A stretch of 64,000 nt of DNA, taken from contig NW_022985075.1 of assembly GCF_010015585.1 (NCBI RefSeq), forward strand, positions 605,821-669,820. Reading direction: 5' to 3'. This document shows, piece after piece, positions 1-13,589 of the stretch. The notes under the pieces are model-generated. The model searched no databases, was not told the origin of the DNA, and was given only the letters and a program-made list of their open reading frames with translations. The DNA is from Eremomyces bilateralis CBS 781.70. Lineage: Eukaryota > Ascomycota > Dothideomycetes > Eremomycetales > Eremomycetaceae. Numbering within the stretch: the first letter of the stretch is position 1; each line of letters starts with the position of its first letter. A program made the position numbers and the translations under genes.

Positions 1-979
1 GCTGCAAAAAGTACCTGAAGAGTGTTAGGCTGAGTGTGCACCACACTTCTCACCAGAGGGTCCTCACCGAGAACAATACAAATACAAAGTAGTTTAGAAT
101 CCAGCTTCCGGTAGCGGATTTGACGCCAAACCCGTCACTCCAGGTTCGCCAGTCGCGACATTGATTGTAGTCTGCTACCTTTAGTACATGCGAAGCGGCA
201 TAAAGAAAGGACATACCTTCGTAGCCCCAACAACAAAACACCTCATTCAGGTAGAATTTCCCCCCTGCGTCCACATTACTGCAAAACCCGCCTTTCACAT
301 CCGCCAACCAATTGCTCGTAATATCAATGAAGGCCGCAATGGCTCCGCACGCGATGCCCGTCGCCACGAGCACCAACCAAATTTGACTAGCGTCCCCCAT
401 CAAATAAAGGTAGCCGAGCAAGCCATTCGCCGAGGATTTCAAGACTCGCAATCGTTGTCGCTCCTTCGAGTACTCGAAGATCCAGTCGATGGCCGTGAGA
501 TCATCGTAGCCCACGCGTCTACCGGGGCCTTCAACATACCAGTCTAGGGCGTTTGCATCCTTGGTATCCTGAAGCTGAGCGCCCGCATCGCTCGGGCGAT
601 CGAGATAGCTGAGCATGGCATCGGTGGAATCTCGTCGTTGCGGTTGGGGTTGGGAAGCTTCGAGTCGTCCACGGGCTGGGGCACGCTGCGCTGGAGATTC
701 TATGCGGCCGCCTGATAATGGAGAGGAAAGAAATCGTGGTAGAGAAAAGCCAGGCGCAGCTTTCTTCTTTCTTTTAAATGTGGTGCTGCAAGCTGTCAGT
801 CATAAGTCTTATATGGATGTCGCAAGGCGCATAACTCACGGCTCAGGAATAGACGAGTCCAGAGGGTCCTGGGCTAAGAGAGGATCATCATTGTCACTCT
901 CGTCATCTTCCACTCGCGCTTGGAGCTGCGATGTTGAGGACTCGGCCTGCTGGTCGTATGGGGACGGCGAGTCCGACAT
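1..979 (-). CDS. CLC-type chloride channel, N-terminal part
   Basis: Partial gene running off the left edge; exons complement(1..14, 68..171, 217..785, 840..979). The visible part encodes 271 residues plus the start of the next exon. An acidic, Ser-rich N-terminus (MSDSPSPYDQQAESS) is followed by the conserved fungal block ALDWYVEGPGRRVGYDDLT and AIDWIFEYSKERQRLR, the first membrane helix (IWLVLVATGIACGAIAAF), and the cysteine-bearing lumenal loop (NEVFCCWGYED, NQCRDW). The second helix ends LFS and continues VLFAA across the last intron, as in other CLC channels. Introns of 54, 45 and 53 nt keep frame; the first has a CTGAC branch site. By family this is a Gef1-like chloride channel or chloride/proton exchanger of endomembranes. 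The start is the ATG giving an uninterrupted acidic leader. It is divergent from SNU66. Confidence 0.9.
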
Positions 980-1433
980 GCCTGCTCAATGGGAAAGACA
1001 CCCGATCGCTCATACTCGGTATCTACACGGGGGGTTGCGAGTAGTAGAAACAAAACTTAGATTAACCCTGGAACATTCAAATTCAAGGCCGATCATGTAT
1101 CATCCATGTTTAGATTCGGCGTACATCAGACGCAGCCCTCCCACTCCAGTGACTTCCTCCGTTGGGTGGTGATGTCCGTCAGGGTCTGAGCACGTGACCT
1201 CGTGACGGAGTCACGGAGAGTTGAACTGATGCCTGAGGTTCTGAGTTTTTGCCTCACCTCCATCGATGCCATTCAGTTGATTGAAACTAAAACCAACCAC
1301 TCTCCAACATCCAAGGCATCGACAAGAACGGTGCAGACCAGCAGCTACCTTGTGTTCTGAACTCATCCTTTCCTCACCTATAAATCCATTGAACGGGACA
1401 CCGCATCTTCGCTGTGTTGTGGATCGATCGAAA
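980..1433. promoter_or_regulatory. Shared divergent promoter region, CLC / SNU66
   Basis: 454 bases between the two divergent start codons. No other gene is seen. It must hold both 5' leaders and promoters. No defined factor site was recognised. Confidence 0.5.
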
Positions 1434-3155
1434 ATGGAGGGAATAGATTTGGAGCAGGTCAACGCCCTCCGAGCGAAACTTGGTATCCAACCAATACCTA
1501 CCCCGGGGTCGAACGGTCTCCAGTTCAAAGACAAGGGCGAAGACGGCTCGGACCAGGAGGAAGCAAGCACGCACGAAACACGCCAGGCCGCAGCTGGCGA
1601 CAACTGGCTGCAGCTGCAAGCCGAGCAGGAGGCGAAGGACAGGCGACTGGCGCAGAAACTGCAGATCAAGAAGCAAAGGGATGCGGCACAACGGATCGCA
1701 AAGCTGAAAGGCCGGGGTTTGGGAGACCTGGACGAGGACGAGGATTTGGAGGACGCGACTTCATGGCTATTGAAGTCCAAGAAGCGACAGAAGAAGCTCG
1801 AGAAGGAGAGGCAGAAGCGACTTGAAGCCGAGCTGGCGGAGAGAGAGAAGCAGGCCGAATACACCACATCAGACCTGTCGGGCTTGAAAGTTGCGCACGA
1901 AATTGATCAATTCGGGGAAGAAGGTGATCAGATCCTGACTCTCAAGGACACGACTGTTGGAGATGACGAGGACGAGGATGATGAGCTTGAGGATCTCGAT
2001 CTACGGGAAAAAGAGAAACTCCAGGAGCGCCTGAAGTCGAAGAAGCGCAAGTTCGCTTACGATCCGAATGCCACCACAGAAGGATCCGGGCTGTTGAGCC
2101 AGTACGACGATGTCATCGATGGAAAGAAGAGGATTCAAATCTCTCTGGATGACATTCAAAAGCAGGCCACAACTCCGGACGTCACCATGAACGAGACCGA
2201 TCAGGAAGGGCCCAAGATGCCCGAGATGGATAGAAAACGGAAGAAGCGGCGGATGAGGGCTGCGGAGTTAGCTCGGCAGCTGAGAGACGGGGACAGCAAC
2301 GCCCCTGAAGACGAGGAAGTTGGGCTCATTATTGATGAAACCACCGAGTTCGTTTCCTCACTCAGAACTTCCACCGCACAAAAGAAAGAGACTCGAGCGT
2401 CAGCGGCGACACAACCCGAGCCAGCGGCGATTCCTGCGCTGAAGTTAGAAGCCGATAAGCAACCGAAAGCAGAGCCTATGAGGAGTCCTTCACCTCCTCC
2501 CGAGACGGACGCCATGGATGTTGATCTTCCCAAGCCTACCGAGCCCGCCATTCAAGAGGTAGAGAAGATTCACGACGATCTGGGAGAGGAGGAGAATCTC
2601 AACAAAGGCATGGGTGCTGTCCTCGGCATGTTGACATCTCGGGGTATTCTGAACCGCGAAGCGGAAGAGGATAAGAACGGGCTTCTCCGAGATCGCCAGC
2701 GTTTCCTCTCGGAGAAGAAGCGGCGCGAAGAGGACGCGGAACGAAAGGCGCGTCTGCAGCGCGAGCGCGACCGGCAGAGCGGCAAGCTGGATCGAATGTC
2801 TGTACGAGAGCGGGAGGACTATGCCCGAAATCTCAACGCGCAGCGCGATCAAGCAGAGTCGCGCCAGATGGCCGACATCTTCAATCGCGAGTACAAGCCC
2901 GACGTGCAGCTCAAATACGTGGACGAATACGGTCGACGACTGGATGCCAAAGAGGCTTTTAAGCATCTTAGTCACCAGTTCCATGGCAAGGGTAGTGGAA
3001 AGGGCAAGACGGAGAAGAGGCTCAAAAAGATCGATGATGAGAAGAAGAAGGAGGGGATGAGTCTGTTGGATACCAGCCGTGATACCGGTGGTATGGATAA
3101 TGCAGCACAGAATAGGGCGAAGACGAATCGGCAAGCAGGCGTACGACTTCAGTAG
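1434..3155 (+). CDS. snu66: U4/U6.U5 tri-snRNP protein SNU66/SART1
   Basis: Intronless gene of 573 codons. The ATG at 1434 begins MEGIDLEQVNALRAKLGI, the conserved SART1-family N-terminus; the frame is open further upstream but has no ATG with conserved sequence. The middle is highly charged (Lys/Glu/Arg coiled-coil-like, acidic runs DEDEDDELEDLD). The C-terminal half carries the SART-1 signature: GMGAVLGMLTSRGIL, then YKPDVQLKYVDEYGR and AFKHLSHQFHGKGSGK, ending in a basic KRLKKIDDEKKKEG stretch. By family, SNU66 joins the U4/U6.U5 tri-snRNP and is needed for pre-mRNA splicing in the nucleus. Length fits filamentous-fungal members. Confidence 0.95.
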   Translation: MEGIDLEQVNALRAKLGIQPIPTPGSNGLQFKDKGEDGSDQEEASTHETRQAAAGDNWLQLQAEQEAKDRRLAQKLQIKKQRDAAQRIAKLKGRGLGDLDEDEDLEDATSWLLKSKKRQKKLEKERQKRLEAELAEREKQAEYTTSDLSGLKVAHEIDQFGEEGDQILTLKDTTVGDDEDEDDELEDLDLREKEKLQERLKSKKRKFAYDPNATTEGSGLLSQYDDVIDGKKRIQISLDDIQKQATTPDVTMNETDQEGPKMPEMDRKRKKRRMRAAELARQLRDGDSNAPEDEEVGLIIDETTEFVSSLRTSTAQKKETRASAATQPEPAAIPALKLEADKQPKAEPMRSPSPPPETDAMDVDLPKPTEPAIQEVEKIHDDLGEEENLNKGMGAVLGMLTSRGILNREAEEDKNGLLRDRQRFLSEKKRREEDAERKARLQRERDRQSGKLDRMSVREREDYARNLNAQRDQAESRQMADIFNREYKPDVQLKYVDEYGRRLDAKEAFKHLSHQFHGKGSGKGKTEKRLKKIDDEKKKEGMSLLDTSRDTGGMDNAAQNRAKTNRQAGVRLQ

Positions 3156-4092
3156 TCGTATCAAGGCTCAAGCATCGCTTCAATCAGTATGGGACTTAGG
3201 TTACAGAACAGTTTCAATTCTGGTCTATATCTTGTCAGAGTCGGCCTCAAATGCAACCGTTCCTATGCTACTATGCTACATCCACTGAATTTGTATGGTT
3301 TCTAACAGTCATGTGTAGCCACACAGAAATAGGATGGATGCAGCTGTGATAGACTATATGATACGTAGGTCTCATTGCTGTCACCGTTGGAACACGATAC
3401 GATTCAGGGGTGATATCACGTGACCTGGGATGTTTCGGATAAATATTTTCGCGAACTCCGACTTAGTCAGTACCTGACGTTCATCCCTTGAATTGAAAGG
3501 GGCGCTGTTGGGAACAATGAATTGGTTGATCACAAAGTTAGAACATTTCATACAAGCAACATGTGTCAATAATTATCGTAGGTTGAAACATCTGATAGCT
3601 AGTACGTGTCCTATTCTACTTAACACACGACTTAACAGCAGTCTCCAGTTCATGTAGCAAAGCCACTGAAATAGAGTGGGATCGGAAGCCAAGCAAGACA
3701 AGGGATGATATCAATATCTCATTTTGCTGGACGCTACTTGTCATAGCTCCATAGAATTACGGCGCCGCATTCGTTGTATAGAAAGCTAAAGAAAACAGAA
3801 GCATATAGTCGTTCCAAAGCCAAGAAGGATTCTCAACACGTCCCGGTAGGCAGTGATGAACTGCGTTCATTTCGGAGTGGAACCAGTGAGACGGAGTATT
3901 AGCTTAGACATTGGATGCCTCGAGTTTATTAGGAGCCTCATACGGGACAGCTGTGAACTTGTCTGCTATTCCGCATGCAGGTATCCCTCATCTAAACGCG
4001 TCTGAGCATTCACACCAACCATTGCCACAGTGATACACGCAGAACATTGAACCAGCTCCCATCTTTCAGCTGGTTAGATCCGCAAACTATCA
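3156..4092. other. Convergent intergenic region
   Basis: 937 bases between the 3' ends of SNU66 and the TRM732 homologue. It presumably holds both 3' UTRs and terminators. Only short, unconserved reading frames are seen. Confidence 0.5.
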
Positions 4093-7000
4093 TCACTGCA
4101 AAGATTCCCGCAAAGATTCCCTAATCTTTTCCAGCCAAAGCTCATGCCCACACTGCGTGGACATGAACCAATCGTATAGCTCCCGCAGCGAGCCTTCCAC
4201 ATCCCGCTTCCAAGGAATACGCAGCTGATTCATCGACCGCTCTCTCCGCCGCCACTCAATGACGGTCGCCGCAGCGATGAAGAGCTGCATCCCGACGAGC
4301 AATACTTCAGTTGTGAACGACGGGGTCAAGCCGGAACTTGAGTGCCGAGCGACCAGTTCAGACCTCCGCATCTCTTTCATCGAGTCGGCAACCCACTCCT
4401 CGAGTAATAATGCCGAACCCGGATCAACAGCACCAATCTGCATACCATCAAGAACGGTACTCCATCTTTTCGCCTCGCAAACCCGGTCAATGTACAAATT
4501 TTGAGCTTCCACGTGGAACAGCTCTGCAGTTTTGTGTCCTTCTTCTTCTAGAATTTGACGGATGGATGGAAAGTCACTTTGCCGAAGGACGGCCTCACCT
4601 CCTCGTTGACCGACCATTCGCATTATGGCAGGACCACAGAATTCCGGGAGCCAGCGACATTCGACGCCCATGAAGGATACTAGCACTTCGTGTGCCATGC
4701 TCGGAATCATTAATCCAATATGCACCGAGCACATTTTCTTGCTGCGCAGGAGACGGGTGGCGATAGTGGCACCCTCCGCCCGAACATCCTCGTCATCATC
4801 CACTAAGGTATCGCTGATAGCGAAGAGGAGTTCCACAATCAATGACGTCTCGGAAACCGTTGTCCAGAAGTTCTGTAACCCTTCAATGGATTGGCAAGCT
4901 GCTAGACGCTCAGCTGGTTCCTGTAAATAATGTGAGTTACTCTCTTCATAGACGCTGGGGATAGTGGGTATGAGCTTACGTTGTAGTCGTCTAGACTTAA
5001 TCCAATGCGACCGAGGAGGAGCTTTAAGTGGACCATTTCATGCCCAACCTCGAGTCGTTCTTCGAGACACCACCCCAACAACTGGCCCCAAAGCCGGAGC
5101 CATGCATTCGAGATATCCCGAGTCGAATTCTTGGAACGAACCTGCTCTTTTATAGTCTTGTCTAGCAGCGCTACGGACTGTGCTGCCGTTAGTGGAGACC
5201 GAGGCGGTATCGGTTTGGAGCTTGGAGTCAGGAGTGTCGAAAGACTATAGACCGCCGCCTCCGTTATCTCGGAAATAGAAGATGCAAGGATTAGTTCTGC
5301 TAACACCCGACAGATGCCTTCGAGTGCCCCTGGAGGATCTAGCCTTTCGAACGATGCAAGCCTCCTGATAAAGCCGACACAGGTTGATTGACTATCGGTT
5401 TCGACAGACTGGATGGACTTGAACAAGAACGCTTCCATACGATCCTTATCTCCGAACGGCAAACCGGCTCGATAGGCAAGCAGAGCGAATTTTAGTCCAG
5501 CCTCTTGTGCAACTTGAAAGAACGGAGCCTGTGATGGGTCCCCTGGCTTCTGTAGGAGATGAGAAGTTGTAATGAGCAGCTCTCCGTATACATCAGGGAA
5601 ATGCTGGACTTGCCCAGCCTCTAGCATGGTTTCATACAGTACCAGGAGACTGTCAAACAGCGATGCAAACGTCACCGGTGATTTCACAGCCTTTAACCAT
5701 TTGGTTATGCTCTGGCCAATGGTACGAGATAAACGAGGCATATCACCTGTACTAGTCAGTGCATGTAAGAAGTTATCCCTCAAACACAAACTTACAGTCA
5801 TCAAAGCGCTTGAAAGAAGGAGCTTTAAGGAGATGCTGGAAGCACAGAATACGACCCTCAATCATGTTTTCGCATATTTCGACTTCATTCAATCTCTCCA
5901 AGGCCAGTTCGAAGTCGTGAATGTCGACGATACGCGAATATGTCCTCGCTGCCATGTCCCGAACATGCCAATTTGGACTACCACTCAAAGACTCGACCAA
6001 GTCGGCAATGCATTGACGATTAACGCCAGTTGGAGGTGCCCTGTCAAGGATATGAAGGGCAGCGAACAGGCCTTCTGAATCGTGGGAAGAGGTGGATGCA
6101 ACATTTTCCTCCATGATCTTGATGATCGTGTTCAGGATGTCAGGAAATCTCGAGTAGGAGAACCTCATCACCGTGGATGAGTTGCCGGAGCCATCTGCAT
6201 CGCTGGCACCAAGGAGTCGATCAACCAGAGTTTGGAAGAGCATCAGTGCCGCATTTCGAATGGGCCAGCTTTGCCGCGATTAGCTCTATTCAGGGATTGC
6301 AATATCATACTGGAACTTACGCGCGCGCATCGACTTGTGTAGCAAGCTGCAAGCCGACCTCGATATACGCTTCGGAGCGCTCGGCCAAGGATGACGACGT
6401 AAATATGGATCGGAGACAATTCAGCGCATGAACTTGAGAGAAGCTATCGTCAATCGCTTGGTTTGAAGTAAGTTTGCTGCATGCTAGCACATGCAGCTGC
6501 TTCATTCCCTGCGAGAAAAGCCCATCGTCTCCGTACGAGAGTAGGGAGACATATATAAATGGAAGGCCGGCGGAGCGCCGGGTTATGGACGTCCTCGTGT
6601 CCATCTTCTGGAAATTTTGCTGCAGATGTAAGTATGACACTATTTCAGAGAGGAGGAACAGTCCTCGACTTACATTGTACCAGTCCCCAAGGATACGTTG
6701 CTGACCTGCGAGCGCTAGCTGCTTGCAGCAGTCACTCAGAGCCAGCGAAACCGATGAAAACGCACCCCGGTGCCGGATTTCTAAGAGCTGCTTCTGGCAT
6801 AACCTGCCAATTGTTTCCACCAAGGACAGCCATTCCGGGTCACTAAGACGAGAGAACCCGCGGAGCTTGGTATTAATGACGAGTGCGCTCATCAGCTGGC
6901 TATTTGAATACGGTCAGCGAATCTGCATATTGTAATGACACGATGGACTTACCTCGACTCCTTTATGGCCCTCCAGGAAAAGCTCAAGACGTCTTTAGTA

Positions 7001-9215
7001 TCCAGCGACTCTTCCACACTATCCGGAAGATGCCCTTCCGGCGCATCATTGCACACGACATCCGATACGGAGCTGCAAATACGCTCTAGAGCGTCCACTA
7101 TCCCTAAGGTCCTCGAGTGCCACCAATTCCTCTCAATCTCGGAGATACTGTGGAGAGGTTTATTCATGTTCATCCACCGTATCACGTATTGCAAACTCGC
7201 CAACGTCACATGGACGGGAGAGGCCTCCACCGCTTCATGGATGGAGCGCTCTAAGATGGCTATCGCGTCTTTGAGCCGGTTCCAGAGGCGGTCCACGATG
7301 CCGAATCGGCTCTTCCACCAATCCGGACTGTTCAAGGTGTCCCCTGCATTCAGGATTTGTTCCACGGCCGAATAATTCATGGGCTCGTGTGCAGAACATC
7401 GCTGAAGAGCGAGTCCGTACAATCTCGCCACGCCGTCCGCATGATCCGCTCGTCCCGATGCGAGCGCGATCTTTTCGGCCGTCAAAACCAAATGATCGAG
7501 TTGAAACACCGGACCGCCCTTGCGCGGTTCGCGAGACAACACGTCCGAGAGTATCTGTAGCGAGAATATGCTGTCGGCACGGACGTCGGCAAAAGGATCT
7601 TGTACAAGCTGGCGCAGCCCAGATAGTAGCAGCGTATATCGGATGTTGTTGCGACAAGGCCATTTCAGTTCGGGATGGACACGAATGGACGAATATTCGG
7701 GAAAATACATTCCGGCCTTCGCGAGCATGTGGAATAGCTTAAGGCCTGTGATACGTCGCGGATATGTGGCATCGGGACTGATACAGGTTTCGACATAACC
7801 GATTATCGACCTGACGAACCGAACGTGGTTTTTATATCGATTCAGGAGGGATATGTCGGCATCTCTCCGGAGCGCCTTGGCCATGGAAGCTGCGGCGGCT
7901 CTCACCCGATCGATCAGTTTCTGAGCCAATGCGAGGAATTCTCCACGGAACCCAGGTGACGGGTCATCGGCGAGGTGATCCCAGTTTCGGCGAAGTTGAA
8001 GCAAAGACCCTTTGGTGAGGGGTCTTGTGACCGTGGAGGAGACGATAAGAATCGACAGCGCTGCTACCCGAACTGTGGGCCTTGAGTCTGGGAGAAGGGC
8101 CCCAAAGGCTTTGTCTGGCACGCGGACTACCTTATTTTGGAGGCGAGGAGTGGATTTTTCATTGCTGTCTGGAGAAGTCATTAACATTTGAACAAAACCC
8201 CTGAAAGCGGACACCAACCAAAGATCTCCACTGCACCCATCCGGATCCCAACCTGCAGAAGCTTGCACAGGATTTCGAATGCACTCTGCCTTGCTGGGTC
8301 AACAGAGTCGAGCGACCCAGCTCCATATAGATCATCCAGACCAAAGTATCGAAGCGCCGACAAATATCGCTCTGGGCCGCTGCGTGCCAAGGCTGGAAAT
8401 GCATAGGTGCTCAGGGGCCCAATCGTACTTGGGTCGTCCCGTATGATCTTCTCCAGTGGATACACCCACAGTGGGACTGCGCCTGCTTCCCAAGTGGCCG
8501 TGATGCCTTTTGGCCCGAGCAAGTACGTCAAGAAGTTTCCTGTTGCTGTGGCTGCATCTTCGAACAAGGCACATTTCAGAATATGTCCGAACAAGGCACA
8601 GGCAGGGTCATGAGGTTGTCCATCTGCTTTGAGGTCGATGGATTCAAGCGAGCTTGCTGTGGTCAGTACCTCAGTGCTTGATACCAACCCTTTCGAGAGA
8701 AAGAGGTTCAGAATGTGCAACGCCGGCTTTATGCGAACTGGGAACTGACGCTTGACAACTATGACAGTTACTTGTCCGAGAATGTTACTTACAAGGCCTT
8801 TCCTATACTCGAGGCGGATCTGGAGTAAGGATGCGAGCGTGGTGACCAGTTGTCGCATCGCTGGAGCCTTCGCGACATCCGATCTGTTCAAGTACAGTCC
8901 GAACAGTCCGACCAATGTACCATCCGTGGCAATGCTATCTCCGAGGTCCTTGTCGACAGCATAACACCGACCAAGGAGTGCGCACAACGCATTGTATGCG
9001 GCTGTACGGTGAGTGCTTGTTATATTCAGTGCCGCTGCGGTCTGGAAGCACGTGTCCCGAGTCTGTTCAAGTTCTTTGAAAATTGTGAGTTCCCGGGGAT
9101 CAGAAAAGGGGAAATCCAGGTCCGGGATGATGCGCGAGACATTTTTTGCGAAGTTGAGGAGGAGGTGCTCTGGCACCGTGCCGTCTCTGAGGATGAGACC
9201 AGATTGGAACTCCAT
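4093..9215 (-). CDS. TRM732/THADA-family tRNA methylation partner (DUF2428)
   Basis: Eight exons: complement(4093..4920, 4980..5746, 5796..6268, 6321..6619, 6674..6899, 6953..8168, 8219..8744, 8793..9215), totalling 1585 codons plus stop; the seven introns are 48-59 nt. The DUF2428 hallmark spans the sixth/fifth intron (numbering from the 3' end): SLDTKDVLSFSWRAIKES, then LLEIRHRGAFSSVSLAL (about residues 700-800). A further family block lies nearer the N-terminus (RPTVRVAALSILI, PGFRGEFLALAQKLIDRVR), and PIRNAALMLFQTLVDRLLG with FSYSRFPDIL lies downstream. The rest looks like HEAT-type helices. By family, yeast Trm732 partners Trm7 for 2'-O-methylation of tRNA position 32. The start at 9215 is the first ATG in frame; an upstream exon cannot be excluded. 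Confidence 0.88.
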
Positions 9216-10296
9216 CTCCGGTGTATGGTGATGCCGGATATGTGCTCTCAATTAAACGGACTGAAACAATCCAAAAGTTGATACCCCATCTCGGTCATGG
9301 ATTGCACTCGACGAGCTGGCCTGGAGGTTTGATATCAACACCTGTTGTCAAGACTATGTCGATGGTCGTCGCATATCAGAATTTATTCGAGTGGGCAGGA
9401 GCAGCAAGTCGGTCACCACAGACCCATGTCATTGTGGCGGTGCATATACACTTAACGCCTCGTCGCCTTACTGCCTCATCCTCCACCTCGCCTCGCTCTC
9501 CTGGCCATTGATGTCTTCATTGGCCATTAATGTCTTGGCGATCCATGTCTTGGCCCAACGCTGGATCAGCGCAGTCGTGCAGCAGCCAGTGCTTCACCTC
9601 ACTTCCTTTTCCGAAGCTCCTCTCCAGACACACGGTTCTCTATTCACTGCTGGATGTCATTTCGTGATCTTTTCCGATATTCAGTCTCCCAGTCTCCCTC
9701 CCTCCCTCTTTTTGTCCGCTTCTAAACCCCCCTCATACCCTTCTTGAATCCTTCTCCTCTACAATTCTCTGGATACCTATCTCTAGATCTCCGTTCCTAA
9801 CCTCCGCGATCCCTCGAGGTATCCCTCTGCCGCTCGAACACTGCCCTCTTCCACTCGCTCTTGGGATCACTGCATCTGCTCTCACCAAGCCTGTATCTGT
9901 GCATCTGCATTTCCTCCACTGGGTAAGTCGCGTGGGTTTATTTCTAATCTTCCCAGTCGGCGATAAGAGCAATTGACTCCCCATCTTTGTCCACGTTATT
10001 ATCAGGAAGTTCCTCTGTACGGGCCTTTTTGCTTGGAACGGTATACCGTTTCCGCGCATATTAACCTTCCTCAATACCACGATCAACTACTAATTTGCCG
10101 CCTAGCTATAGGTCTTATCATATACACTTCCCGTTCGATCTACCCTTTCATTGCGCCGACGTTCGATTAGTCGGTAAGAGTCAATCTTTATCAAGCAGTA
10201 TCACTATCCTTCTCACAATCGGATCTTGCAGCAATCGAATCTTCCTAGTCACCTCGAATATCCGCAGATTCGACACATCTTCTTCATCAATATATC
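9216..10296. promoter_or_regulatory. Divergent promoter and long leader of CDC42
   Basis: 1081 bases between the TRM732 and CDC42 starts. From about 9600 to 10290 the plus strand is rich in C/T tracts, typical of the promoter and 5' UTR of strongly expressed fungal genes. No conserved coding sequence is seen. A spliced leader is possible but was not resolved. Confidence 0.5.
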
Positions 10297-11226
<930 letters not shown>

Positions 11227-11502
11227 TTGGCGCACCGTTGGCCGGCATACGCAGTTGTCTATCTGGCGTTTAGTTTCCCAGCGACTCAGGGCGTGGGCTT
11301 TCCCCATGCAATCCTCTGAGGTGATGGCGTTTACAAGAAGGGATTTCCGTTTTGTCCATGCGATTGCATGGAGTTTCACGTTCACAAGCACCAATGCGTG
11401 TGCATCTTCTGAGTTCTGCCATTAGGCTCAAATATCCCTTGAGTTGAGAAATCCGGATGGGTTCATCCAACCAAATCCTGCCGTGCCCGTGAATGATCGA
11501 CC

Positions 11503-12627
11503 TTACTCTAATCCAATCCGCTTCCGGTATTGTTCAATGTCGGCCCAGTAGTCTTCGTCGCGAGGCTTTTCCACAGTGCCATCATCATTGTGATGGTCCC
11601 TGCACCATTTTATAAAGTCAAATTCCCGATCATAGAGTGGAACTCCATTCTCATCCGTCGGCTCATCTTCATAGAACCGCCTATCATTCAACTCTTGTCG
11701 CTCATTTTTGATCCGATTGAGATGATCCTGGTATTTCTCCTGTTTCAAAACATTAACCCCTGCAAGAATCTGCACAGGCACACAAAGTTGCAAACCTACA
11801 TGGAATACCAGAACCACGTTTCCCGTCTGTTGATGGACAGCTTGGGTTCGTTTTATCATCCCCTGGAGGTCTCCGTCCGTCTTTAGTTTTCTCACTGTTC
11901 TCGATGCGGTCGGGTCGATCCACAGCCAGTCACCATCCTTCGCGCTATAACCCTCGGGGAAGTCATCCTCAGCAGTCTGCCAATTCCTACTGTTCCTTTG
12001 AAGCGCTTCCAAAAAGGTCGGCAAGGTCACGTTGTTGGAATAGTAGAGGGATGAGAGGCGCGTCCGATCCATCTTCCCATCATATGTATAGTGAGCCGAC
12101 AGCTTGATGCTGAATTGAGAGGCTTGTTTGTTATCTGCGCCGGGAAAGCACTCCTTGTCCTCAACCTTCATCTTCTCATTCTCACTGTGGAGGAGATGCC
12201 TCAATCTAGCGGCCAAGCTGGCCCACGAGGATGTTCTCTTGGGCAGTGAGTTGTCTTGAGTAACTCCCACCGCCTGCATTCTTCTGTCCATGATATCATG
12301 CGCCGTACTGACGAGGGTTGGGTTATCCCTGATCTTCGCTTGCAGATTATCTTGCGTTGCCGTCAATTCCGCGTGTTCATCGGCCACATCATTAGCCAGG
12401 CCCTCGAGTGTCGAATCCCACAGCTGAGGTTTGAGCGGATGTCCCGAAAGTGCCTCTGCGTACATCTCCCCGACGAAGGCCGATTGATCTTGAAGGTCGA
12501 AGCCGTGGTCAAGGAACTTCACGTCCATGTCGCTGGCTCGAAGGTGGGCCGTCATGGTGTGGACAAAGTCCTCGGCTTCCGCGACCATGTAGTCACTGCT
12601 CCGTTCGCCCTCTACGTGTTGCTCCAT
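11503..12627 (-). CDS. Hypothetical fungal protein, 374 residues
   Basis: A single open frame from ATG at 12627. I do not recognise the family. The protein is soluble and charged, with no signal peptide or membrane helix, a central Trp/Tyr-rich part (DGDWLWIDPTASR) and an acidic C-terminus rich in Asp, Glu and His ending DYWADIEQYRKRIGLE. A 60-nt in-frame segment starting at a GTAGGT (about residue 283) could be spliced out, since it ends in ACAG and has a GTTAAT branch-like site; this is unresolved. It is convergent with CDC42, 276 bases away. Confidence 0.6.
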   Translation of the reverse strand: MEQHVEGERSSDYMVAEAEDFVHTMTAHLRASDMDVKFLDHGFDLQDQSAFVGEMYAEALSGHPLKPQLWDSTLEGLANDVADEHAELTATQDNLQAKIRDNPTLVSTAHDIMDRRMQAVGVTQDNSLPKRTSSWASLAARLRHLLHSENEKMKVEDKECFPGADNKQASQFSIKLSAHYTYDGKMDRTRLSSLYYSNNVTLPTFLEALQRNSRNWQTAEDDFPEGYSAKDGDWLWIDPTASRTVRKLKTDGDLQGMIKRTQAVHQQTGNVVLVFHVGLQLCVPVQILAGVNVLKQEKYQDHLNRIKNERQELNDRRFYEDEPTDENGVPLYDREFDFIKWCRDHHNDDGTVEKPRDEDYWADIEQYRKRIGLE

Positions 12628-13589
12628 AGGTGATGACTAGTTAAGTTTCGAGTAAGCCCTAGGCACTCTTCCACTTTGAAGTAGTCGTCAATGATGAGAT
12701 ATAATCTTAATAAGATAAGTCGAACGCAAACAAACGGTCCCTCCAAGGACAATTATGAGTTAAGGACATTGGATAGAGATCATTAGCTCACATCTGATAT
12801 CTGGAAGTGGCGTGGAGAGGTAGCGAGGTAGTTGTAGCATTTAGTCGCAAGTTTAAATGTAGACCATTTCCCTGTTGAATGCGAGCGTAAATCTGCTTGA
12901 TGAGAAGAATGCTACGATAAGAAATATTCTAATGGATACCGTAGGCAACACTCCACCGTGATAGGGCAGTGATATGAGATAGCTGGAGATATCGAAAGGT
13001 CGTCATCACATCCAGAAGGGAACACAAGCACCGAGTAAGGTCGGGTCAGCATGCAATTAGCAGCAAGAACAACGGATGAACGGGCACAAATATGGAAAGG
13101 GATTCCTATTTCCTTCATTTAGAAAACAACAGGGTGGGGGAAGACGCCATTCCCCTACTATCTGAATTGTAGGTAAGCATCCGGGCGATTGTATGCCACC
13201 GCACCTGTACATATAGTAGCACTTCGATCCAGAGCAAGGAAGCATAAGAAGGATTTTTGCCATCCATTTCAAACTATAGTACAACAGTATCTTGACATCA
13301 TTGGAAGCCGCAAGACCGATACTCACAATGTGTGAAGTGCCCTCACACAATGCACCATTCCATCACCCAACGCAGCCACCTGGATTCGTAGACAGTGCAT
13401 GGTGCTTCCATTTTCCCACCGTTTCAAGTCTATGCAGCCAACCAGCTCGCCCAAGTTGAACCCTTTAATACCATGACATAATGTCAAGAGCTTGGATTCC
13501 AAACGCCTTGCTTTAATGCATCACAAACGTACAGATAGGAATGGTCGCCGACGTGGGAGACGTGTCTGCCGTAAGTGTGGAAAACGAAA
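12628..13589. other. Intergenic, no gene seen
   Basis: 962 bases between the hypothetical gene's start and the 3' end of TIM23. Contains only short frames without family resemblance. Confidence 0.5.
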